From: Desulfovibrionaceae bacterium
GTDB taxonomy: Bacteria > Desulfobacterota > Desulfovibrionia > Desulfovibrionales > Desulfovibrionaceae
DNA length: 64,000 nt
Direction: 5' to 3'
Assembly (NCBI GenBank): GCA_029011315.1
Contig: JAQXLA010000005.1
Span: 62,001-126,000 of the forward strand
Part shown: in pieces, positions 1 to 7,034 of the stretch
Layout: each line of letters opens with the position of its first letter
How positions within the stretch are numbered: the first letter of the stretch is position 1
Translations under genes and position numbers: made by a program
Notes under the pieces: model-generated
The model's database searches: none
Seen by the model: only the letters and a program-made list of their open reading frames with translations
What the model was told of the DNA's origin: nothing

Positions 1-480
1 AAAAGCATGCGCAGCGTCTTCAATCACTCTCAGATCATGCTTTGAAGCGAAAGCATAGACGGCATCCAGATCACCAGGATTTCCTGCATAATGCACAGGC
101 ATGACAGCTTTTGTATGCTCCGTAAGACGCCGTTCAGCATCCTGAAGATCAAGCAGTCCGTTTTTTTCCAGCACATCACACGCTACAGGCACAGCCCCAG
201 CTGCACGAACCGCCTGAAAAGAAGCAACAAACGTCAAAGACGGTATCAGAACTTCCGCCCCGGAAATATCGCCTACCGCAGACTCGGCGGCCAGATGCAA
301 AGCCGCCGTTCCGGAATTGACGGAAACGACGTGACTTGCAGGGACTCCCAAAAAAGATGCGATATCTTCTTCAAATTTCTGAACTTCGGATCCCATTCCC
401 AGATAGCCATCTTCACAGAGAACTCTGGTTACAGCATCAGCTTCTGCAGATCCGACAACAGATCGGGAAAGTCTCATCAT
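1..480 (-). CDS. DegT/DnrJ/EryC1/StrS-family sugar aminotransferase, 3' end beyond the window
   Basis: Only the first 160 codons are inside the window. The frame opens with two consecutive ATG codons (478-480 and 475-477) right after the stop of the epimerase-like gene. The protein begins MMRLSRSVVGSAEADAVTR and has the VNSGTAALHLA segment (cofactor phosphate site) and VIEDAAHAF, where the Asp usually holds the pyridine nitrogen of PLP. The catalytic Lys lies outside. Family members transaminate (or, in RfbH relatives, deoxygenate) nucleotide-linked keto sugars. Being last in a CDP-glucose cassette suggests it acts on a CDP-4-keto-6-deoxy sugar; the exact product cannot be told. It has no long N-terminal extension as in classical RfbH, so aminotransferase is the likelier role. 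Confidence 0.85.
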   Translation of the reverse strand, partial: MMRLSRSVVGSAEADAVTRVLCEDGYLGMGSEVQKFEEDIASFLGVPASHVVSVNSGTAALHLAAESAVGDISGAEVLIPSLTFVASFQAVRAAGAVPVACDVLEKNGLLDLQDAERRLTEHTKAVMPVHYAGNPGDLDAVYAFASKHDLRVIEDAAHAF

Positions 481-483
481 CTT

Positions 484-966
484 TCAGCACCCCTTCTGCG
501 CTGCGGATTCCCAATGATACGGAATGGCTGGATCCTGCATATCCCTGCGCAGCGCTTCTGAAGGATCATGCGGCTTATCAGCACAATTGCACAGCAATGC
601 CGGAGTATTGCCCAAAGGGGTAAAACCGTACCAGATTTTCGGCGGCACACGAAGAAGCCGATAGGCATGCGGACGCCCGAGAACAACGGTCTCTATCCGG
701 CCGTATGTCGGAGATTCCGGACGTTCATCATACAAAACCAGCTTCATACATCCATACGGCACGCAAAACATCTGCGTCTGTTCTCTATGACTTTTCCAGG
801 CTCGTACTTTTCCAGGCTGAACTTCAGAAAAATAGACTTCGCCAAACGCTTTAAACAGAGAAGAATCCGATCGAAGCATCTTGAGTACGGCACCGCCATC
901 TGTCGGAATAATCGGCAAATCCTGAAGTACCACGCCCAAGATTGATGTTTGCATCAACGCATCCAT
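484..966 (-). CDS. dTDP-4-dehydrorhamnose 3,5-epimerase-like (RmlC-type cupin) protein
   Basis: This 160-residue protein has the RmlC-type cupin layout: GEVYFSEVQPGKVRAWKSH near residues 41-60, then Tyr- and Arg-containing strands, then PPKIWYGFTPLGN. True RmlC epimerases are about 180 residues with a catalytic His/Tyr pair. This is the shorter, divergent form often annotated as an epimerase-family or WxcM-like protein in deoxysugar clusters. It overlaps the end of the CDP-glucose dehydratase gene by 13 bases (ATG at 964-966), so translational coupling is likely. A second in-frame ATG four codons downstream is an alternative start. It probably epimerises or isomerises the CDP-4-keto sugar made by the two upstream gene products. 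The family is fairly clear; the specific reaction is inferred. Confidence 0.75.
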   Translation of the reverse strand: MDALMQTSILGVVLQDLPIIPTDGGAVLKMLRSDSSLFKAFGEVYFSEVQPGKVRAWKSHREQTQMFCVPYGCMKLVLYDERPESPTYGRIETVVLGRPHAYRLLRVPPKIWYGFTPLGNTPALLCNCADKPHDPSEALRRDMQDPAIPYHWESAAQKGC

Positions 967-2069
967 GCCAGTTGCCTTTTTGCTGCGAAATCACAGTATT
1001 CATCAATTTGAAGGCTCGTAATATCATACGCTCCAGCACTGCCGCCGGCATAGAATCTTTCATACCACTGTGCCGTAAAACGCATGGTCGTGTCAAAGTC
1101 CAGAACAGCACGCCAATCGAGCCATGCCAGAGCCTTGTCACAGCACAATTTCAGCAGAGTGCATTCTTTCATGCCTCTCTGTCCCAGCGCATCCATTTTG
1201 CTTTCAAATCCCGGCCATTGCGCAGCAAGAGACTCCACTACCTGTGCAACAGTGTGACTCGAATCAGAAGAAGGCCCGAAATTAAAAGATTCTCCAGCAT
1301 AGCGAAACGCGCATTCCTGTCCGTTTGCTTCCGCAAACAATCTGGATCCAAGCCACAGATATCCGGAAAGCGGCTCCAGGACATGCTGCCACGGCCTTGT
1401 TGCGAGAGGGCTGCGGATTTCAACCGCCCGCTTTGCATTCCAGGCTCTCGCGCAGTCGGGAACAATACGATCAGCAGCCCAGTCACCGCCGCCGATAACA
1501 TTGCCTGCACGACTGGTCGCACAGCGCGCTGCAGAGTCATCATGAAAGAATGATGCGAAATAACTGTGTGCAATAATTTCGGCGCAGCCTTTTGAAGCAC
1601 TGTACGGATCATCGCCTCCCAGAGCGTCCGTTTCCCGATAGCCCCAAACCCATTCGACATTACGATAAGCCTTGTCGCTGGTAATGCATACAAGAGCACG
1701 TACTGACGATGTAGCTCTTACAGCTTCAAGGACATTCAGCGTGCCGATGGCATTGGTTTCAATCGTGCCTGCAGGGTCAGCATAAGATGCCCGGACAAGG
1801 GCTTGGGCAGCGAGATGAAAGACTATCTCTGGCTGAAATGTCTGCATGACGGCTGTCAGACGCTTTCGATCTCGCACATCTCCCCGAAAATCATGGATCT
1901 TCCGATCCAGCTCTGCAGATTCAAACAAGGATGGAGATGTGGGGATGCCGACAGAATATCCAGCAACTTCAGCACCAAGTTTTAGCAGCCATGTAATCAG
2001 CCAGGAACCTTTAAAACCGGTATGACCAGTCACAAGAACGCGACGGCCCTTATAGCAATTTGCAAACAT
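954..2069 (-). CDS. rfbG: CDP-glucose 4,6-dehydratase
   Basis: A 371-residue extended short-chain dehydrogenase/reductase. It starts with an NAD-binding Rossmann motif (RRVLVTGHTGFKGSWL, residues 9-24) and has the HLAAQALVRASY segment and the YSASKGCAEIIAHSY stretch with the YxxxK catalytic pair. VTGHTGFKGSW and the length match RfbG, which dehydrates CDP-D-glucose to CDP-4-keto-6-deoxyglucose, the entry to CDP-3,6-dideoxyhexoses and related sugars. It follows the cytidylyltransferase gene by 17 bases, so the two make and use CDP-glucose in sequence. The cytoplasmic product feeds O-antigen, capsule or glycan synthesis. Confidence 0.93.
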   Translation of the reverse strand: MFANCYKGRRVLVTGHTGFKGSWLITWLLKLGAEVAGYSVGIPTSPSLFESAELDRKIHDFRGDVRDRKRLTAVMQTFQPEIVFHLAAQALVRASYADPAGTIETNAIGTLNVLEAVRATSSVRALVCITSDKAYRNVEWVWGYRETDALGGDDPYSASKGCAEIIAHSYFASFFHDDSAARCATSRAGNVIGGGDWAADRIVPDCARAWNAKRAVEIRSPLATRPWQHVLEPLSGYLWLGSRLFAEANGQECAFRYAGESFNFGPSSDSSHTVAQVVESLAAQWPGFESKMDALGQRGMKECTLLKLCCDKALAWLDWRAVLDFDTTMRFTAQWYERFYAGGSAGAYDITSLQIDEYCDFAAKRQLAWMR

Positions 2070-2086
2070 GCTTCACCCGCATCGGG

Positions 2087-2857
2087 TTATTTAGTCCAGG
2101 GAGCATTCCCCTTAGTCCACATTCCATTCAGCAGCATGGCATCGCGCAGAGTATCCATGCATTGCCAAAAGCCCTCATGACGATACATGGCAAGCTGTCC
2201 CTCAGCGGCAAGACGTTCCAGTGGCTCCTTTTCAAGATCGCATGATTCATCTTCAGAAAGATAGTCAAGAAATTCTCTTTCAAAAACAAAAAAACCGCAG
2301 TTGATATATTCATTCAGTACCGGTTTTTCCTGCCAGGAAAGAATATTTCCAGAGTCATCAATCTGCACGGCTCCAAATCGGGAAGGCATTCTGACGCCAG
2401 TAAAAGTTCCTATTTTGCCGGACTTTTTATGAAACGCGACAAGCTTTTCGATGTCAATGTCAGCGACCCCGTCACCATACGTCACCATAAAGCGATCTGA
2501 AGTGATATAACGGGATACGCGGCGAATCCTGGCACCTTTCAGTGTTTCCTGTCCCGTATCTGCCAACGTTACGTTCCAGTCTGCAGACGAAGGGGTTGAG
2601 TGATATGTGACGTCACCGGATGCCAGGTTGACACTGAAATCCGTATTGCGCATCCGATAATCGTAAAAATACTGCTTGATAACTTCCCCTTTGTATCCAA
2701 GAGGAAGAATAAAATCATGGTAACCGTATTTGGCATATCTGGACATAATATGCCAAAGTATCGGACGTCCCCCGATTTCAACCATTGGCTTTGGCTTAAA
2801 CTCCGTTTCTTCACGAAGTCGAGTTCCCTTGCCTCCGCATAACACAAGAACCTGCAT
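2087..2857 (-). CDS. rfbF: glucose-1-phosphate cytidylyltransferase
   Basis: A 256-residue nucleotidyltransferase that forms CDP-glucose from CTP and glucose 1-phosphate. It begins MQVLVLCGGKGTRLREETE, carrying the GGxGTRL signature, followed by KPKPMVEIGGRPILWHIM, typical of RfbF. FMVTYGDGVADIDI supplies the metal-binding Asp region. The ATG at 2855-2857 is chosen because GGAGG lies eight bases upstream; a TTG five codons earlier is less likely. It is the first gene visible in the minus-strand CDP-sugar cassette. Length and motifs match the family throughout. Confidence 0.95.
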   Translation of the reverse strand: MQVLVLCGGKGTRLREETEFKPKPMVEIGGRPILWHIMSRYAKYGYHDFILPLGYKGEVIKQYFYDYRMRNTDFSVNLASGDVTYHSTPSSADWNVTLADTGQETLKGARIRRVSRYITSDRFMVTYGDGVADIDIEKLVAFHKKSGKIGTFTGVRMPSRFGAVQIDDSGNILSWQEKPVLNEYINCGFFVFEREFLDYLSEDESCDLEKEPLERLAAEGQLAMYRHEGFWQCMDTLRDAMLLNGMWTKGNAPWTK

Positions 2858-2960
2858 GGGATTTGCCTCCAAAGTTCATCTGTGGAGGAAAAATAACAAA
2901 TTCACTAAAAAATAAAAAGTCGTATTTTAAGCAGAAAAAAAGCAGGATCCGGATAGAAAA

Positions 2961-2989
2961 TTGACACTGCAGCAAAGCAAGACTATGCT
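2961..2989 (+). promoter_or_regulatory. sigma70-type promoter for lepB, with an overlapping inverted repeat
   Basis: TTGACA (2961-2966) is followed after 17 bases by TATGCT (2984-2989), a near-ideal housekeeping promoter 50 bases before the lepB start. The -10 element overlaps an inverted repeat, ATGCTTG/CAAGCAT (2985-2991 and 2994-3000), which could be an operator. A similar ATGCTT/AAGCAT repeat overlaps the guaB -10. The rest of 2858-3038, between divergent genes, is AT-rich and shows no other feature. Confidence 0.6.
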
Positions 2990-3038
2990 TGTGCAAGCAT
3001 TTTATTTTTATGACTCTGTAGCATAAGGCTTTCTGCTC

Positions 3039-3668
3039 ATGATCTTCAAGAAGAAAGACAACAGGCTTGCCGAAAACAGGAAAAAAAACATATTCGTGGA
3101 GTTTGCTGAATCTGTTTTGTGGGCCGTATGCCTGGCAGCCTTCCTCATCACATTTGTTGTGCAGGCTTTCAAAATTCCGTCCGGATCCATGCTGGAAACA
3201 CTCCAAATCGGCGATCGTCTTCTGGTCAACAAATTTCTATACGGGATAAAACTTCCTTTTTCGGATCGCTATCTTATCAAGGGAGCGGATCCGGAGCGCG
3301 GCGACATCATCGTTTTCCGTTATCCTCGGGATCCTTCGACTGATTTTATCAAACGTATTGTCGGTGTTCCAGGAGATATCATTGAAATGCGCCATAAGGT
3401 GCTGTATTTAAACGGAAAAATTTTGACAGAACCTTATGTGCAACATCTGGAGGCAAACAGCTTCGTGATGCAGAGAGATTTCTGGGGCCCAATAACAGTA
3501 CCGGATAACGCCTATTTCGTCTTGGGAGACAACAGAGACAACTCTCTCGATTCTCGTTACTGGGGATTTGTTGAAAGGGAAGCGATCCGGGGAAAAGCCT
3601 GGCGCATCTACTGGTCTTCAAACGGCTGGAACTTTCGTTTTGAACGAATCGGACGCCTCATTGAATAG
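3039..3668 (+). CDS. lepB: signal peptidase I
   Basis: This 209-residue inner-membrane Ser/Lys protease removes signal peptides from exported proteins. One N-terminal membrane segment (about residues 23-43) leads into IPSGSMLETL with nucleophile Ser50, and FIKRIVGVPGD carries the general-base Lys105. GDNRDNSLDSRYWG is the conserved box E. The compact single-anchor form is common in Gram-positives and deltaproteobacteria and is shorter than E. coli LepB (two membrane segments). The ATG at 3039 follows a good promoter. nrdG follows after only ten bases, so the two may be co-transcribed. Confidence 0.96.
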   Translation: MIFKKKDNRLAENRKKNIFVEFAESVLWAVCLAAFLITFVVQAFKIPSGSMLETLQIGDRLLVNKFLYGIKLPFSDRYLIKGADPERGDIIVFRYPRDPSTDFIKRIVGVPGDIIEMRHKVLYLNGKILTEPYVQHLEANSFVMQRDFWGPITVPDNAYFVLGDNRDNSLDSRYWGFVEREAIRGKAWRIYWSSNGWNFRFERIGRLIE

Positions 3669-3678
3669 AGCCCTTCTC

Positions 3679-4179
3679 ATGAATGAAACCACGATCCGCA
3701 TTGCAGGCTTTGAAAACGAATCTATCGTTGACGGGCCCGGATTACGCAATGTTCTGTTTGTTCAGGGATGTCCCCATCAATGCCCGCATTGTCATAATCC
3801 CGAAACTCACGATCCGCTCGGCGGCGTGACGATTTCCATCAGAGAAATCGCGGAAAAACTCACATCCAATCCGCTGGTTCATGCCATTACATTCAGCGGA
3901 GGAGAACCTTTCGTTCAAAGCAGGGAACTTACGCAATTAGCTGCCATTCTGAACCAAAAAGGGTTTCAAATCGGTGCGTATACCGGCTATCTTTTTGAAG
4001 ATCTTCTCAGGGATCCTGTACATACGGCATTACTGGGCTATCTGGATTTTCTGGTAGATGGTCCGTTTATTTACGAGAAGCGAACGCTGTCCCTGCCTTT
4101 CCGGGGATCTTCCAATCAAAGAATCATTGATGTACCTCAGTCATTGCAGTCAGGGAAAACGATATTATACCAGATCTAA
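3679..4179 (+). CDS. nrdG: anaerobic ribonucleoside-triphosphate reductase activating protein
   Basis: A 166-residue radical SAM enzyme that installs the glycyl radical on the class III ribonucleotide reductase NrdD. The [4Fe-4S] ligands are in CPHQCPHC (Cys31, Cys35, Cys38), a CX3CX2C motif, after GFENESIVDGPGLRNVLFVQG, which is characteristic of NrdG. TFSGGEPF is the SAM-binding GGE motif. The frame is open further upstream inside lepB, but the ATG at 3679 gives a normal family N-terminus and follows the lepB stop by ten bases. The partner nrdD is not in the window. The gene converges with hldE1, leaving six bases between their stops. Confidence 0.93.
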   Translation: MNETTIRIAGFENESIVDGPGLRNVLFVQGCPHQCPHCHNPETHDPLGGVTISIREIAEKLTSNPLVHAITFSGGEPFVQSRELTQLAAILNQKGFQIGAYTGYLFEDLLRDPVHTALLGYLDFLVDGPFIYEKRTLSLPFRGSSNQRIIDVPQSLQSGKTILYQI

Positions 4180-4185
4180 AAGCCT

Positions 4186-5202
4186 TCACCAGACCGAGCT
4201 ATCTGGACGAAAATTCCTTTCGAGTTCTCGAATCAAATCTTCCGGAGAAACGACAGCTGCACCAACCTGCGCAACGACAAGTCCCGCCGCGCGATTAGCA
4301 AGCAGACAAGCCTGAGAGAGATTCATACCTGATGCCAAAGCCAGCCCGAGAACCGCGATGACTGTATCTCCGGCACCGGTAACATCAAAGACATCCCTGG
4401 CAGAAGTTGGCAGATGCTGTATACTCTTTCCACCTTCGGAAAAAAGGGCCATTCCTTCTGCCCCGAGAGTAATCAGCATATTGGGACAGGAAAAGCGATC
4501 GAGCAGGATCTTGCCTGCCTGCTTTACCTCTTCAGATGAACGCACTGGAAAACCGACGCATTCGCCAGCTTCCTTGGCATTTGGCGTCATAATATAGGCA
4601 CCGGAGTAATACGCGGCATTGACTGGCTTAGGATCTATCAGCAGTTTCGGAACCGGATTCTGCTTCAGAAGAAGCGCAGTGAATTTTTTCATAAAAGATG
4701 CCGATACAATGCCTTTCCCATAATCGGAAAGGATAACGACATCATTTCCGGGCAAAGATTCCCTTACCTGACGCATTAACGCCTCTTCTTCCTGCTGGGA
4801 AAGCGCGTCATTGACTTCCCTGTCGAGCCGAATCATCTGCTGGCCTCGAGCCAAGACCCGTGTTTTGAGCGTTGTCGGTCGAGTATTGGATCGAATCAGG
4901 AAAGCATCGATGCTTTCGCCTCGCAACACCTCTTCAAGAATATCAGCTTCTCTATCCGCTCCCGCTATGGTAATCAGGGAAACGCACCCTCGAAGGGCTG
5001 CAATATTTCTTGCAACATTTCCAGCACCTCCCGGCACGGATCGCTGACATTCAACCCGGACAACTGGAACCGGAGCCTCTGGAGAGATCCTGGTACTGTC
5101 TCCCAAGAGATAGGCATCAAGCATGCAGTCGCCAATAACGAGAACCCGTTGTTTTTCCAGAGACAAAACAGACTGTGGACAAATTGACTGAATGCCGTTC
5201 AT
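4186..5202 (-). CDS. hldE1: D-glycero-beta-D-manno-heptose-7-phosphate kinase (RfaE domain I)
   Basis: A 338-residue PfkB/ribokinase-family sugar kinase that phosphorylates D-glycero-D-manno-heptose 7-phosphate at C1 in ADP-heptose synthesis for the LPS inner core. It has VLVIGDCMLDAYLLGD near the N-terminus, the GGAGN substrate motif (residues 58-62), and a C-terminal DVFDVTGAGDTVIAVL with the catalytic Asp. E. coli HldE is a fusion with a C-terminal nucleotidyltransferase; this protein stops after the kinase domain, so that activity must be encoded elsewhere. The start codon overlaps the parB stop by four bases. It is the last gene of the long minus-strand directon. Confidence 0.92.
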   Translation of the reverse strand: MNGIQSICPQSVLSLEKQRVLVIGDCMLDAYLLGDSTRISPEAPVPVVRVECQRSVPGGAGNVARNIAALRGCVSLITIAGADREADILEEVLRGESIDAFLIRSNTRPTTLKTRVLARGQQMIRLDREVNDALSQQEEEALMRQVRESLPGNDVVILSDYGKGIVSASFMKKFTALLLKQNPVPKLLIDPKPVNAAYYSGAYIMTPNAKEAGECVGFPVRSSEEVKQAGKILLDRFSCPNMLITLGAEGMALFSEGGKSIQHLPTSARDVFDVTGAGDTVIAVLGLALASGMNLSQACLLANRAAGLVVAQVGAAVVSPEDLIRELERNFRPDSSVW

Positions 5203-6143
5203 GAAATCTTGGAATCCTTGCTAAGGTTACCAAGTTCAAGACCAAAACGCTCTAAAATTTCTGACAGTTCCTTTCCAGATTCATACGGCAGCGTAATACG
5301 CCCGGCTGTTTCCGTTCCAGAGATAGAGACTTTCAAATGCAGATTCTGACGCAAGATGCGCACAGCCGTACGGATAGATTCCGGCTTTGGCGACCGGGAA
5401 GATTTCTTTTTTGCAGATCGAGATTCATTCCATGCGGGAAGCATCCCGTTTTCCTTCCAGAAAGACGCCGCTTCTTCCGTTTCCCGCACAGTCATATGCC
5501 GAGAGCAGACCGCCTGAAACAACAGGGAACGATCCCCTGCTTCATCGGAAACAGCCAACAATGCGCGCGCATGTCCGGAAGAAATCTGGCCATCTCTTAA
5601 AGCCTGCTGCATTGGCTCGGAAAGCTGAAGCAGCCTCAAAGCATTGGCAACAGCTGATCGGCTTTTACCAAGCCGGGAAGCCAAATCGTCCTGACTGATA
5701 GCCAGGCGTTCACGAATGCCGGCCAAGGCTGAAGCTTCTTCTATTGGATTGAGGTTTTCTCTCTGCACATTTTCAATTAAAGCGGCAGTCAGAGCATCAC
5801 CATCCGTCATTTCCCGAATAAATACCGGAATTTCCAGTAATCCGGCCAGTTTCGCTGCACGCCATCGGCGCTCTCCAGCCACGATTTCATATTCTGCAGG
5901 AACCGAATCGCCTATGGGACGAACGAGAACAGGCTGGATGAGGCCCTGACTTTGAATAGAAGCTGCCAGTTCCTCCAAAGCTGTTTTGTCAAAATGCTTA
6001 CGCGGCTGATTTGCCGCGGGACGCAATGCGGCAATGGGCAATGTCTTCACTTCACTGGTTATGGAAGCATCCGGTTCTGAAGCGTGCCCTGTACCGAACA
6101 GCGCATCCAGACCTCTTCCCAGTCCATGCTGTGTAATAGCCAT
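5199..6143 (-). CDS. parB: chromosome-partitioning protein ParB
   Basis: A 314-residue ParB/Spo0J-type CTPase and DNA-binding protein that loads on parS and organises the origin region for segregation. It begins with HGLGRGLDALFG (the ParA-contacting arm), then LRPAANQPRKHFD, the CTP-binding GERRWRAAKLAG near residue 95 and ENVQRENLNPIEEA near 125-138, followed by the helix-turn-helix (SRLGKSRSAVANALRLLQL). A lysine/serine-rich linker precedes the dimerisation tail. AAGGA precedes the ATG. It follows parA by 35 bases, and a parS match lies just before parA. Confidence 0.96.
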   Translation of the reverse strand: MAITQHGLGRGLDALFGTGHASEPDASITSEVKTLPIAALRPAANQPRKHFDKTALEELAASIQSQGLIQPVLVRPIGDSVPAEYEIVAGERRWRAAKLAGLLEIPVFIREMTDGDALTAALIENVQRENLNPIEEASALAGIRERLAISQDDLASRLGKSRSAVANALRLLQLSEPMQQALRDGQISSGHARALLAVSDEAGDRSLLFQAVCSRHMTVRETEEAASFWKENGMLPAWNESRSAKKKSSRSPKPESIRTAVRILRQNLHLKVSISGTETAGRITLPYESGKELSEILERFGLELGNLSKDSKIS

Positions 6144-6178
6144 ATTCGGATTTCCTTGTAAAAATATTTTCCAAAACG

Positions 6179-6949
6179 TTATCGTAGAGGATGCCTGCGT
6201 ACAACTTCCTGAGCAAGCTGAAGATAGGCTTCGGCTCCCTTTGATTTGATATCATAGTGCAAAATGGATTTCCCATGGCTTGGTGCTTCTGACAAACGAA
6301 TATTTCTAGGAATCACTACGGGAAAAAGATGTTCGGGGAAGCACCGCTTCACTTCCTCCTGCACCTGACGCGACAATCTGTTCCTTGCATCATACATCGT
6401 CAGGACTATCCCAAGCAATGCCAACGTAGGATTAAGACGTTTGCGAATTTGTTCATAGCTCCGAAAAAGTTTTACAAGCCCTTCAAGGGCAAAAAATTCA
6501 CTTTGCAAAGGAACAAGTATTTCCCCTGCAGCACATAAGGCGTTTAGAGTCAGTAAACCTAAGGACGGAGGACAATCAAGTATGATATAATCAAAATGAT
6601 TACCAATATTTTGCAGGATTTTTTTTAAAACGAATTCTCTATCGTCACTGTTGACCAGCTCAAGTTCTGCTCCAGCAAGATTGGAACAGGACGGCAAAAG
6701 GAAAAGAAAGGGAACTTGAGTGGGAAGAACAGACTGCATTGCTTCCTCAGGGTTAAGCAATACGGAATAAAGATGCCGTGAAAGCGTATCCGCACCGAAG
6801 CCAAGACCACTCGTAGCATTCGCTTGAGGATCGCAATCAATTAGCAATGTTCTTCTTTCCATAATAGCCAATGCGGCCGCAAGGCTAATGGCGGTAGTCG
6901 TCTTTCCAACACCGCCTTTTTGATTAGCAACAGCAATAATGCGTGTCAT
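6179..6949 (-). CDS. parA: chromosome-partitioning ATPase ParA (Soj)
   Basis: A 256-residue deviant Walker-A ATPase that works with ParB in origin segregation. KGGVGKTT spans residues 11-18, with the signature first Lys; LLIDCDPQANATSGLG and YIILDCPPSLGLLTLNAL provide the A' and Walker-B regions. The ATG at 6947-6949 is preferred over upstream in-frame starts because AAGGA lies just upstream and the family N-terminus is MTRIIAVANQ. The parS-like site lies 19-34 bases upstream, inside the leader. It sits in a run with pseudouridine synthase/CoaE upstream and parB downstream. Confidence 0.96.
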   Translation of the reverse strand: MTRIIAVANQKGGVGKTTTAISLAAALAIMERRTLLIDCDPQANATSGLGFGADTLSRHLYSVLLNPEEAMQSVLPTQVPFLFLLPSCSNLAGAELELVNSDDREFVLKKILQNIGNHFDYIILDCPPSLGLLTLNALCAAGEILVPLQSEFFALEGLVKLFRSYEQIRKRLNPTLALLGIVLTMYDARNRLSRQVQEEVKRCFPEHLFPVVIPRNIRLSEAPSHGKSILHYDIKSKGAEAYLQLAQEVVRRHPLR

Positions 6950-6967
6950 TGCATATCCTTTTGAAAA

Positions 6968-6983
6968 TGTTTCACGCGAAACA
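6968..6983. promoter_or_regulatory. parS: parS centromere-like site
   Basis: TGTTTCACGCGAAACA matches the universal bacterial parS consensus TGTTTCACGTGAAACA at 15 of 16 positions, and all outer half-site bases are intact. It lies in the parA leader, where ParB is known in other bacteria to nucleate chromosome partitioning and sometimes to repress parAB. I saw no second copy in the window. Confidence 0.85.
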
Positions 6984-7034
6984 GATAATGACAACAATAA
7001 GGATATACAAAGAAGAAACAAATTCCGTCAAGGT

